Shown here: in pieces, positions 47,703 through 55,826 of the stretch
Numbering within the stretch: position 1 is the first letter of the stretch
How the letters are laid out: each line of letters begins with the position of its first letter
NCBI RefSeq assembly: GCF_014642835.1
Contig: NZ_BMJA01000003.1
Span: 541,252 to 605,251 of the forward strand
Length of the DNA: 64,000 nucleotides
Direction of reading: 5' to 3'
Source: Dyella nitratireducens
Lineage (GTDB): Bacteria > Pseudomonadota > Gammaproteobacteria > Xanthomonadales > Rhodanobacteraceae
Notes under the pieces: generated by a model
What the model was told of the DNA's origin: nothing
Seen by the model: only the letters and a program-made list of their open reading frames with translations
The model's database searches: none
Translations under genes and position numbers: made by a program

Positions 47703-48923
47703 ATGCGTCATCGGCTTTTGAAATGGGTTTTGACCGGCTCGGTATGCGGATTCACGGCGTGCACGATGGCAGCAGGCGCCGACCGTCACACCTGGGTGGA
47801 CACCTGGGCAGCTGCACCAGACACCGCCGGCCCTGTACTGAACGCGCAAACCGTGCGCCAGATCGTGCGCACCAGCGTGGGCGGCTCGGAAGTACGCATC
47901 CGGCTTTCCAACCTGTTCGGCAACGTGCCCGTCACCCTCGGGCCGGCGCATATTGCGTTGCATGCTGACGGCGCCAATACCGTGCCCGGCAGCGATCACG
48001 CGCTGCTGTTCAACGGCCAGTCCACGGTGACCATCGCGAAAGGCGAAAGCGTGCTGAGCGATCCGGTAAAGATGGAGGTGAAGCCGCTGCAGGAATTGGC
48101 CGTGAGCCTCTACGCACCGGCTGACGCGCCATACCACGCGTCGACCACCCACAATGCCGGCCTGGCCACCGCCTTCATCACTGAAAGCGGTGATGCTACC
48201 GCCACCACGCAGTACCCGCAGGGTGAAGTGAGTGGCATGCGCTTCTTCCTTACCGACGTGGAAGTCTCCGGCCCTGCCGCAACATCCACCGTCGTCACCT
48301 TCGGCGATTCCATCACCGATGGCGTGGGCTCGACGTCGGATGCCAACACGCGCTGGCCCGACTACCTGGCTGCACGCCTGCAAGCCGATGCAAAGCGCTC
48401 ATCCATCGGCGTGGCGAATGCCGGCATCGGCGGTAACCGCATCCTGCACGACAACTACGGCCCCAGTGCCCTCTCCCGCTTCGATCGCGATGCACTGGAC
48501 AAGCCCGGCGTGCGCTGGATCGTGCTGCTGGAAGGCATCAACGATATCGGCGGCTCGGGCTACGCGTGGGATGCCAAGGACAAGATCTCCGCGCAGCAGC
48601 TTATCGAAGGCATGAAAACCCTGATCGCCCGTGCCCATGCGAAACACGTGAAGATCTATGGCGCCACCTTGACGCCTTACGGCGGCAACGGCTGGCCTTA
48701 TCACAGCGTTGCAGGCGAAAAGACACGCGAGGAAGTGAATGACTGGATCCGCAACGCCGGCGCGTTTGACGGCGTGGCGGATTTCGACAAAGCCATTCGC
48801 GATCCATCCGCGCCGGAAAAAATGCTACCCGCCTATGACAGCGGCGATCATCTGCATCCCAGCAGTGCGGGCTACAAGGTGATGGCTCAGGCGATTGATT
48901 TGAAGTGGTTTAGCGCGCCATAA
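47703..48923 (+). CDS. Secreted SGNH/GDSL hydrolase (esterase)
   Basis: A 406-aa protein starting at the ATG at 47703, preceded by GGGAGG 7 nt upstream. The signal peptide is about 25 residues. Blocks I to V of SGNH esterases are present: TFGDSITDGVG (S203), NAGIGGNRIL, LEGINDIGGSG and the Asp-His pair in YDSGDHLHPSSAGYK. The N-terminal 190 residues are a beta-rich accessory domain common in this subfamily. It likely deacetylates a plant polysaccharide or other ester outside the cytoplasm; the substrate is inferred from neighbours only. Confidence 0.9.
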   Translation: MRHRLLKWVLTGSVCGFTACTMAAGADRHTWVDTWAAAPDTAGPVLNAQTVRQIVRTSVGGSEVRIRLSNLFGNVPVTLGPAHIALHADGANTVPGSDHALLFNGQSTVTIAKGESVLSDPVKMEVKPLQELAVSLYAPADAPYHASTTHNAGLATAFITESGDATATTQYPQGEVSGMRFFLTDVEVSGPAATSTVVTFGDSITDGVGSTSDANTRWPDYLAARLQADAKRSSIGVANAGIGGNRILHDNYGPSALSRFDRDALDKPGVRWIVLLEGINDIGGSGYAWDAKDKISAQQLIEGMKTLIARAHAKHVKIYGATLTPYGGNGWPYHSVAGEKTREEVNDWIRNAGAFDGVADFDKAIRDPSAPEKMLPAYDSGDHLHPSSAGYKVMAQAIDLKWFSAP

Positions 48924-48967
48924 ACCATCGGACGACTCGCATAAAGCGAGTCGTCATTCTGATGCGG

Positions 48968-49190
48968 GTCCACTGCTGTCCGGGGAAAGTTTTGCCGAGC
49001 TCGGAAAACTGTCCTTCTATGGGCGGCTTTGGCAAAGGAATGCAGCGAGGAACTTGTTCTCAACATAGTCTTCAACCTTGCCTTATTGTCATTCCGGCGA
49101 AGGCCGGAATCCATGGCAAGTGCGAAGCATGGATTCCGGCCTTCGCCGGAATGACGGTGAGGTACTACGAAACTTCCCCGGACAGCAATG
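48968..49190. repeat. Composite repeat: family B hairpin between inverted GCTGTCCGGGGAA modules
   Basis: A family B hairpin occupies 49088-49160. It is flanked by CACTGCTGTCCGGGGAAAGT at 48969 and, inverted, AACTTCCCCGGACAGCAATG at 49171. The second module joined to TACGAAAC also occurs near 53641 in the opposite order. Confidence 0.8.
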
Positions 49191-49249
49191 GGCGCAGGCC
49201 GGAATGACATCGGGCAAGATGTAAACCATCGCGCTACAGCGTAGTTCTC

Positions 49250-50446
49250 TCACCGCTTCGGCACAGCGATCCGCACCAGCCACACATCATGCGTATGCAG
49301 TGCAATCGGCTGGTGATCCTGCAGCGTCACCGCCTTCCCCGTCCATAAATCCTCGCCCTGCTGCGTTCCACGCAAGCCAAGCTTGGCCAGATCCAGATGG
49401 AACGGGTGCGTACCTGCATAACGCGTACCGCCAACATTGAATACGGCCACCGCCAGTGCACCGCCCTGCAAGGGGCGCGTCCACACTTCCGTTTCGCCGT
49501 CGGCATAGGCGCGGGTTGCCTGCTTGCCGAGCGCATCTTGATCCACCGCGATCACATCGCGGCGAGTGAGAATATCCCGCACCGCCGGTGACATGTGCGA
49601 CAGGTCGTTACCCGCCAGCAGCGGCGCGGCAAGCATCGCCCACCAGCTGAAATGCGAACGATTTTCTGCGGCGGTGAGCTGGCCGTTGCCAACCTCCAGC
49701 ATATCCGGATCGTTCCAATGGCCAGGACGTGAATAAGCCGCCAGCCCCGCCTGCTGCGAAGCCAGCGCGTAGATGCGATCCCAGTCAGCGGAGATATCAC
49801 CCGTGGTACGCCACAGGTTGCCGCCGACGCGCGGATCGGATGCCCACTCCCACACCGCATCCATGCCGTACTGGCACAAGGAATACACGATGGGACGATG
49901 CGTGGTGTCCAAGGCATCGCGCATCGTCTCGTAAGCACTTTCCATCAGCCGCATCTGCGCTTCTGGATCGTTCGGCGCCTTGGCCTTCATCACGTCCAGA
50001 TAACTGCACAAGTCATACTTGAGATAATCCACGCCCCATGCGGCGTAAGTCTGCGCATCCTGTTTTTCGTGGCCGAGCGAACCGGTGTAGCCCGCGCAAG
50101 TCTTGGGGCCCGGCGAACTGTAGATGCCGAGCTTGAGGCCTTTGGCATGCACGTAATCGGCCAATGCCTTCATATCCGGGAAACGTGCGTTGGAATGAAT
50201 CACGCCCTTGGCATCGCGCTCGCCCTGCCAGCCATCGTCGATATTCACATAGATATAACCGGCATCACGCATGCCGCTGCTGACCATCGCATCGGCTGCT
50301 GCGCGCACGTCGGCGTCGGTGACTTTCTCGGCAAAATAATTCCAACTGTTCCAGCCCATGGGTGGTGTTTTCGCCACGGGCGTTTCAGCACGCACGCTGG
50401 TGGCCAGCAGAGTGAGCACTGCGACAGCAATACACGAAAAGCGCAT
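49250..50446 (-). CDS. GH27 alpha-galactosidase, secreted
   Basis: A 398-aa protein started at the ATG at 50446 (signal peptide to about residue 20, VRAE). The very long open frame continuing to 52162 is antisense to the receptor gene and is not credible. GH27 motifs include PPMGWNSWN, IDDGWQ, the nucleophile D145 in DYLKYDLCSY and the acid/base in RPGHWNDPDML (D246). The C-terminal beta-domain is about residues 310-398. It should cleave alpha-1,6-galactosides of galactomannan or raffinose-type sugars. It is divergent from the TonB receptor gene. Confidence 0.95.
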   Translation of the reverse strand: MRFSCIAVAVLTLLATSVRAETPVAKTPPMGWNSWNYFAEKVTDADVRAAADAMVSSGMRDAGYIYVNIDDGWQGERDAKGVIHSNARFPDMKALADYVHAKGLKLGIYSSPGPKTCAGYTGSLGHEKQDAQTYAAWGVDYLKYDLCSYLDVMKAKAPNDPEAQMRLMESAYETMRDALDTTHRPIVYSLCQYGMDAVWEWASDPRVGGNLWRTTGDISADWDRIYALASQQAGLAAYSRPGHWNDPDMLEVGNGQLTAAENRSHFSWWAMLAAPLLAGNDLSHMSPAVRDILTRRDVIAVDQDALGKQATRAYADGETEVWTRPLQGGALAVAVFNVGGTRYAGTHPFHLDLAKLGLRGTQQGEDLWTGKAVTLQDHQPIALHTHDVWLVRIAVPKR

Positions 50447-50746
50447 GGATGACCTCGCTGTTGAGTGTTGGCAGGCATAGCAACGTGCATGCCGCTTTGC
50501 GCGCCAGATATTAAGTTCGCGATACACGAACGCAAGCATTTTTTCGCATTCTCGCCGCAATGTGTTCGATTGTGCAGACATGCGCATCTCTCGTGAAAAA
50601 TTTTGATCAAGACCCGCTCCTGATGCCTGGCCAATGATCTTCGCCGTGACGGCGCACACGGATGTGTGCCGTCGTGCAGGCATCCATCCAACACGGCAAC
50701 GCGTCATTGAAATGCGTTGGCAGACAAGAACGAAGGGGAGAACAAC
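50447..50746. promoter_or_regulatory. Divergent promoter region of alpha-galactosidase and TonB receptor genes
   Basis: A 300-nt gap containing no gene. It must hold both promoters. The half nearest the receptor has AAGGGGAG as ribosome site. No clear operator palindrome was found. Confidence 0.5.
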
Positions 50747-53566
50747 ATGTCGAAACATCCGATCGCCGTGGCGATCCTGGCCGCGCTGTCGCTCGTCATG
50801 GCTGCCGGTCTGCAAGCGCAAACGACGGTAACGCCGCAGGACAGCACATCGTCGCAAGACAACGGGCCATCGTCCGGCAGCAACAAAAAAGACAAGGCCA
50901 AGAACCTGGATACGGTGATCGTCAGCGGGTCGCTGATCAACAACGCGCAAATCCAGACAGCCACCCCCACCTACACCATCACGGCACAGGACATGCAGGC
51001 GCGCGGCTACAACAGCGTCGCAGACGTGCTGCAGAACTCGGTCTTCGCCACCGGCACGGTGCCGGGTTCGCAGACGCCGGGGTTCAACCAGGGCTCGCAA
51101 ACCTTCAGCTTCTACGGACTGAATCCGGAATACACGCTCACCTTGCTGGACGGCAAGCCGATCTCGCAATTCGGCCAGCTCTACGGCGGCGTGAGCGATT
51201 TCACCAATGTCGGCAATATCCCGATGAGCATCGTCGACCACATCGACATCCTGCCCGGTGGCGGCTCGTCGATCTACGGCTCGCAGGCGATCTCGGGCGT
51301 GGTGAACATCGTCACCAAGCAACATATGGACGGCGCCGATGTAAGCGTACGCACCGGCAACTACAGCCTCGGCGGCGGCGCCAATCAGCGCGTTTCCGTA
51401 TCGTTCGGGCATCAGTTCGGCAGGCTGGATGTGGTCGGCACGTTCGAATTCTTCAATCAATCGCCCGCGTGGTATTACCAGCGCGACCTCACCACGGCGG
51501 CGCCGCGTCCCATCATCGTGGCAGCGATGTGGGATTACGGCACAGGGCTGGGCAGCCCATTGCAGGGTTTTGTTCCGCCACCCAATGGATGCGGCGCGTT
51601 GAGCGGCTTGTTCGCGGGCACCACCACGCAGGTATACCGCGCGCCATATAGCGGCAGCTTCTGCGGCTCGCCCAAAACCTATAGCTACGGCACCTTCATC
51701 AACCAGGCCCGCAGCTACAGCAGCATGCTGAAGCTGCGCTACGCGCTCAACGACTACGTACGCCTGTATGGCGACGTGCTGGCGAGCTGGCAACAGCAGA
51801 AGTTCACCGCGGGCATCGCCTATAACTGGTGGGGTCCGGCTGATCTTCCCGGCGGCATGATCGAAGATGCCACCACGCACCACGTGCTGTATCCCGAGCG
51901 TTTCTTTGCACCGGAAGAAGTGGGCGACAACAACTACAACGGCTTGTTGCGCCAGGACGATCTGATGTACCAGGCCGACCTCGGCGCCAATGGCACCTTC
52001 GGCGATTCGGATTGGAACTGGGATGTGTATTTCCTGCGCTCCGGCGAACGCACCACCGATCTCAGCCCCCTGCATCCGGCCGCGGCCGTGGACGGCTTTT
52101 TCGAATCCATGCTCGGGCCGGTGGTGGGTGTCGATCCCAACACCGGCTACAACATGTATCACCCCAACTACGCTGCATTCTTTTCACCCATCACGCCGGC
52201 GCAATACAACAGCTTCACGATCAACGTGAACGCGCTGTACAACACCTGGATCAATGACCTGCGCGGCACCGTCAGCAACGACAGCCTATTCCATTTGCCG
52301 GGCGGCGACGCAGGCTTTGCATGGCTGGTGGAAGGTGGCAACCAGGCCTGGTACAACCCGGTGAATCCGCTGGTGGCGGACGGATTGCTCTGGGGCAATA
52401 CCGGCGTATCCGGCGGCGGACAGCGCGACCATGTCGCCTCTGCGTTCCAGCTGAACTTGCCGGTGCTTTCCCAGCTCACGCTCGATCTTTCGGGGCGCAC
52501 CGATCGCTACACCGTCAAGGACGGATCACCCAATACCAAGTTCACCTATAAGATCGGCCTTGAATACCGCCCGTTCGAGACATGGCTGATTCGCGGCAAT
52601 TACGCCACGGGCTTCATTGCACCGGACATGTCGTCGATCTTTCTTGGGCCGTCCGGGCAATACAACAGCGTGACGGATTACTACCAGTGCGCAACGAAGG
52701 GCAACAACCAGAACTGCACGGCCGACTACACCGATGGCGTGAAGATCAATGTGCTGCCCAGCAAGAAGCTGCAACCCACCAACTCCGCAAGCTGGACCTT
52801 CGGCACTGTGTGGGCACCGGTGCGAAACCTGAGCCTGAGTGCGGATTTCCTGCATATCGCCATCAACAATGAAATCCAGCTGCAAAGCTCGGACATGCTG
52901 ATGCGTCAGGAAGCGCAATGCCGGCTCGGCCAGCTGCCGTCGGATTCGGCCGTTTGCCAGAGTGCTTACGCGCAGATCGTCCGTAGTCCGTATACAGGTC
53001 AAGTCACCAACCTTGACCTGTATTACATCAATATCGCCAACGAAGTGACCGATTCGGTCACGGGGGAAGCCAAATACCTGTTTGATCCAACCCGCCTTGG
53101 CACGTTTGCCGTGCAGTTGGATTACAACGACATGCTCAAGCATCAGTTTCAGGAATACCCGGGGACGACACCGATCAACCAACTCACCAATCCGCTGTGG
53201 AGCACGGAATTCAAGGATCTGGCGAGCGGCTCCCTGAGCTGGTCATGGCATGACACATGGCGCAGCACGCTGTACTGGCATCGCTACAGCCCGACGCCGA
53301 ATTATGTCGCGTTTACCTATGGGCCCACGTATCCGGGCGCGGGGCATTTGCCGCCGTGGATTCTTTACAACTGGAGCGTGGGTTATTCGCCGACGAAGAA
53401 CCTGGATCTGTCGCTGATGATCAATAACATGTTCAACAAGATGCCGCCGTCTGATGCCGGTTATCGCAGCAGCCGCACGTTCCCGTATTTCAACAACTAC
53501 AACTACAACATCTATGGGAGGGAGATCATGTTGCAGGCGGATTATCGGTTTGGAAAAAAAGGGTGA
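50747..53566 (+). CDS. TonB-dependent receptor
   Basis: A 939-aa protein started at the ATG at 50747, next to AAGGGGAG; an upstream in-frame ATG at 50717 lacks a signal peptide. Signal peptide to about residue 26. A TonB-box-like TVIVSGS is followed by the plug domain (ITAQDMQARGYNSVADVLQ, LTLLDGKPI, IDILPGGGSSIYGSQAISGVVNIVTK) and a barrel ending in YNIYGREIMLQADYRFGKKG. It probably imports an oligosaccharide released by the adjacent hydrolases. The ligand is not shown by the sequence. Confidence 0.93.
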   Translation: MSKHPIAVAILAALSLVMAAGLQAQTTVTPQDSTSSQDNGPSSGSNKKDKAKNLDTVIVSGSLINNAQIQTATPTYTITAQDMQARGYNSVADVLQNSVFATGTVPGSQTPGFNQGSQTFSFYGLNPEYTLTLLDGKPISQFGQLYGGVSDFTNVGNIPMSIVDHIDILPGGGSSIYGSQAISGVVNIVTKQHMDGADVSVRTGNYSLGGGANQRVSVSFGHQFGRLDVVGTFEFFNQSPAWYYQRDLTTAAPRPIIVAAMWDYGTGLGSPLQGFVPPPNGCGALSGLFAGTTTQVYRAPYSGSFCGSPKTYSYGTFINQARSYSSMLKLRYALNDYVRLYGDVLASWQQQKFTAGIAYNWWGPADLPGGMIEDATTHHVLYPERFFAPEEVGDNNYNGLLRQDDLMYQADLGANGTFGDSDWNWDVYFLRSGERTTDLSPLHPAAAVDGFFESMLGPVVGVDPNTGYNMYHPNYAAFFSPITPAQYNSFTINVNALYNTWINDLRGTVSNDSLFHLPGGDAGFAWLVEGGNQAWYNPVNPLVADGLLWGNTGVSGGGQRDHVASAFQLNLPVLSQLTLDLSGRTDRYTVKDGSPNTKFTYKIGLEYRPFETWLIRGNYATGFIAPDMSSIFLGPSGQYNSVTDYYQCATKGNNQNCTADYTDGVKINVLPSKKLQPTNSASWTFGTVWAPVRNLSLSADFLHIAINNEIQLQSSDMLMRQEAQCRLGQLPSDSAVCQSAYAQIVRSPYTGQVTNLDLYYINIANEVTDSVTGEAKYLFDPTRLGTFAVQLDYNDMLKHQFQEYPGTTPINQLTNPLWSTEFKDLASGSLSWSWHDTWRSTLYWHRYSPTPNYVAFTYGPTYPGAGHLPPWILYNWSVGYSPTKNLDLSLMINNMFNKMPPSDAGYRSSRTFPYFNNYNYNIYGREIMLQADYRFGKKG

Positions 53567-53639
53567 TGTTTTCTTGCCTTCGGAGAGACGGTTTGTCCTG
53601 AAGGTAAGCGTTACTCACGGCCGCCATTCCCGCGAAAGC

Positions 53640-53750
53640 GCACTGCTGTCCGGGGAAGTTTCGTAGCACCTCACCGTCATTCCGGCGAAGGCCGGAATCC
53701 ATGCTTCGTACTGGCGATGGATTCCGGCCTTCGCCGGAATGACGGTGAGG
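53640..53750. repeat. Composite repeat: GCTGTCCGGGGAA module joined to family B hairpin
   Basis: CACTGCTGTCCGGGGAAGTT, then TCGTAGCACCTCACC, then a family B hairpin (53675-53745). Just before it, CATTCCCGCGAAAGCG (53626-53641) is a half copy of the 4981 variant cut by the module, so this site looks like a junction of two repeats. Confidence 0.8.
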
Positions 53751-53811
53751 CAAGATTGAAGACTATAGTGCCATGCGTGCACGCTCTCTCCTCGGAAGCT
53801 AGAAGGAGCCA

Positions 53812-54549
53812 TTAGCGCGGCACCACATCCCTCCCCACCCGCTTCACATGCTGCTCCACATACATCGCCGCCGCATCCGCATCGCCACAAACAATCGCCT
53901 CGTAAATCAGCCGATGCTCGGACACATAGAGCTGCACGCGATGGGCCTCGTAAATGCCGTCGTCCTTCAATCGCTTCCACAACGGCTGATCCATCGTGCT
54001 GGCGACCACGTCGGCCACTTTCACCAGCAGCGGATCACCCGTCATCACCGCAAGCTGGCGATGGAACAAGCGGTCGCTGTCGTTCCACAGCGCGCATTGT
54101 TCGGGATCGTCGATATCGGTGATCGATGCCATCTGCGCCAGATAGTGCTCGGCCAACGCATCCGGCTTGGCACGTTGCGCCGCGCGCCGGGCGATCGCAG
54201 GCTCCAGAATGCGGCGCAGATCCAGCGTCGCGCCAGGGCTGACATCAGCATCCGTCACGCCTGCACTCGCCGCCGCAGTCATCGACAATCGCTGCATCGC
54301 GTCGCTGCTCACGTAGGTGCCGGCATTGCGGCGTGTGATGACCAACCCCTGGTTTTGCAGTGCGCCGATCGCCTCACGTACTGCTGGACGCCCAACGCGA
54401 AAACGCGACGACAATTCCCGTTCCGACGGCAAGCGCTCATCCGCCATGATTCGGCCGCTGCGGATGTCGGCGCGGATACGTTCGGCGACTTGCTCATAGA
54501 TCTGCTTGGGCTGAAACGAGCCGTCGAGGATTGCCTGTGCCTTGCCCAT
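53812..54549 (-). CDS. FadR/GntR-family transcriptional regulator
   Basis: A 245-aa protein started at the ATG at 54549 with GGAGAGG 4 nt upstream. The N-terminal winged helix is IYEQVAERIRADIRSGRIMADERLPSERELSSRFRVGRPAVREAI. The C-terminal FCD helical ligand domain follows, with the usual metal-site residues (DLRRILEPAIARRAAQ, DRLFHRQLAVMTG, EHRLIYEAIVCGD). It is divergent from the hydroxyproline dehydratase gene and probably controls it. Confidence 0.92.
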   Translation of the reverse strand: MGKAQAILDGSFQPKQIYEQVAERIRADIRSGRIMADERLPSERELSSRFRVGRPAVREAIGALQNQGLVITRRNAGTYVSSDAMQRLSMTAAASAGVTDADVSPGATLDLRRILEPAIARRAAQRAKPDALAEHYLAQMASITDIDDPEQCALWNDSDRLFHRQLAVMTGDPLLVKVADVVASTMDQPLWKRLKDDGIYEAHRVQLYVSEHRLIYEAIVCGDADAAAMYVEQHVKRVGRDVVPR

Positions 54550-54573
54550 ATCCTCTCCACTGGTCCTTACATC

Positions 54574-54606
54574 GACCAAATTGACGTATAAATAATATAT
54601 TTGGTC
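54574..54606. promoter_or_regulatory. Candidate GntR operator
   Basis: GACCAAAT (54574) and ATTTGGTC (54599) form a perfect 8-bp inverted repeat around AT-rich DNA. It is 25 nt from the regulator start and about 58 nt from the dehydratase start. Confidence 0.55.
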
Positions 54607-54663
54607 AAATACTGAGCCAATGGTGGTCTAGATTTCAACCCATTCGACAACCAAGGGGAAAGG

Positions 54664-55671
54664 ATGAAGCTGGACCGTTTCGTGAGCACGGTGGAAATGC
54701 ACGCCGCTGGCGAACCCTTCCGCATCGTGACCGGCGGGTGGCCAAGGCCGCAGGGCCGAACCATCGTGGAACGCCGTGCATGGATGAAGGCAAACGTTGA
54801 CCATCTGCGCCGCGCGCTGATGCTGGAACCACGCGGCCACGCGCAAATGTATGGTGGCTACCTCACCGAAGCGGTGAGCGATCGCGCCGACTTTGGCATC
54901 ATCTTCATGCATAACGAAGGCTATAGCGATCATTGCGGCCACGGCGTCATTGCCTTGGCCACGGCGGCGGTCGAACTGGGCTGGGTAGAGCGCAGCACGC
55001 CGGAAACGCGCGTCGGCATCGATGCGCCGTGCGGATTCATCGAAGCCTTCGTGCCGTGGAACGGCGAGCATGCCGGACGCGTGCGCTTCGTCAACGTGCC
55101 CTCGTTTATCTGGCAGCGCGATGCCGTCGTGCAGACACCTACGTTCGGCGACGTGCACGGCGACATTGTCTTTGGGGGTGCATTCTATTTTTATGCGTCG
55201 GGCAAACCGTTCGGGCTGTCGATTCGCGAGGCGGAGGTCGAACGGCTGACGCAATTCGGCGACGAAGTAAAACGCGCCGCCAACGCCGCGTACCAGGTCG
55301 CCCACCCGCATATTCCCGACATCAACCACATCTACGGAACGATCATCGACAACGCGCCACGCCATGCCGGCTCAAGCCAGGCGAATTGCTGTGTGTTTGC
55401 CGATCGCGAAGTGGATCGCTCACCGACTGGCTCCGGTACGGCTGGGCGCGTGGCACAACTGTTCTTGCGCGGCGAGTTGCAGCGGGACGCTACGCTGGTC
55501 AACGAATCCATCATCGGCACGATCTTCCGTGGACGCGTGCTGGCCGAAACCAGGCTCGATCGATTCGATGCCGTGATTCCGGAGATCGAAGGCGATGCGT
55601 ATGTGTGCGGCTTCGCGCAGTGGCTGATCGATGAGCGCGATCCGCTGGCGCATGGGTTTCTCGTGCGCTGA
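54664..55671 (+). CDS. trans-3-hydroxy-L-proline dehydratase-like protein
   Basis: A 335-aa proline-racemase-superfamily protein. The first catalytic Cys is present (C91 in GYSDHCGHGVIAL), while the second is Thr (T255 in DRSPTGSGTAG). In this superfamily Cys/Cys gives racemase or epimerase activity, and Cys/Thr marks trans-3-hydroxy-L-proline dehydratases. It would make delta1-pyrroline-2-carboxylate, from hydroxyproline-rich plant or animal protein. AAGGGGAAAGG precedes the ATG. It is divergent from the GntR gene. No downstream pyrroline-2-carboxylate reductase is in the window. Confidence 0.85.
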   Translation: MKLDRFVSTVEMHAAGEPFRIVTGGWPRPQGRTIVERRAWMKANVDHLRRALMLEPRGHAQMYGGYLTEAVSDRADFGIIFMHNEGYSDHCGHGVIALATAAVELGWVERSTPETRVGIDAPCGFIEAFVPWNGEHAGRVRFVNVPSFIWQRDAVVQTPTFGDVHGDIVFGGAFYFYASGKPFGLSIREAEVERLTQFGDEVKRAANAAYQVAHPHIPDINHIYGTIIDNAPRHAGSSQANCCVFADREVDRSPTGSGTAGRVAQLFLRGELQRDATLVNESIIGTIFRGRVLAETRLDRFDAVIPEIEGDAYVCGFAQWLIDERDPLAHGFLVR

Positions 55672-55826
55672 CAACGCCGGCATTTGTGCCGACATCCACT
55701 TCCCTTCATCGAAAATTTCATCAAGACCCGCACCCCAAGCACTCCCATGCTGGATGACGCCAGCGCCTGGACTGGCAATCACGTTGTTTGAATCACCACA
55801 ACATCCAGCCATCGGGAGGGTAAAAC

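Noticed and set aside
49250-52162. 970-aa minus-strand open frame
   Set aside because: Only the last 398 codons (to 50446) encode the GH27 enzyme. The rest is antisense to the TonB receptor and has no domain signal; GC-rich codon bias keeps the opposite frame open.
54628-55365. 245-aa minus-strand open frame
   Set aside because: Antisense to the hydroxyproline dehydratase gene, whose catalytic motifs are intact.
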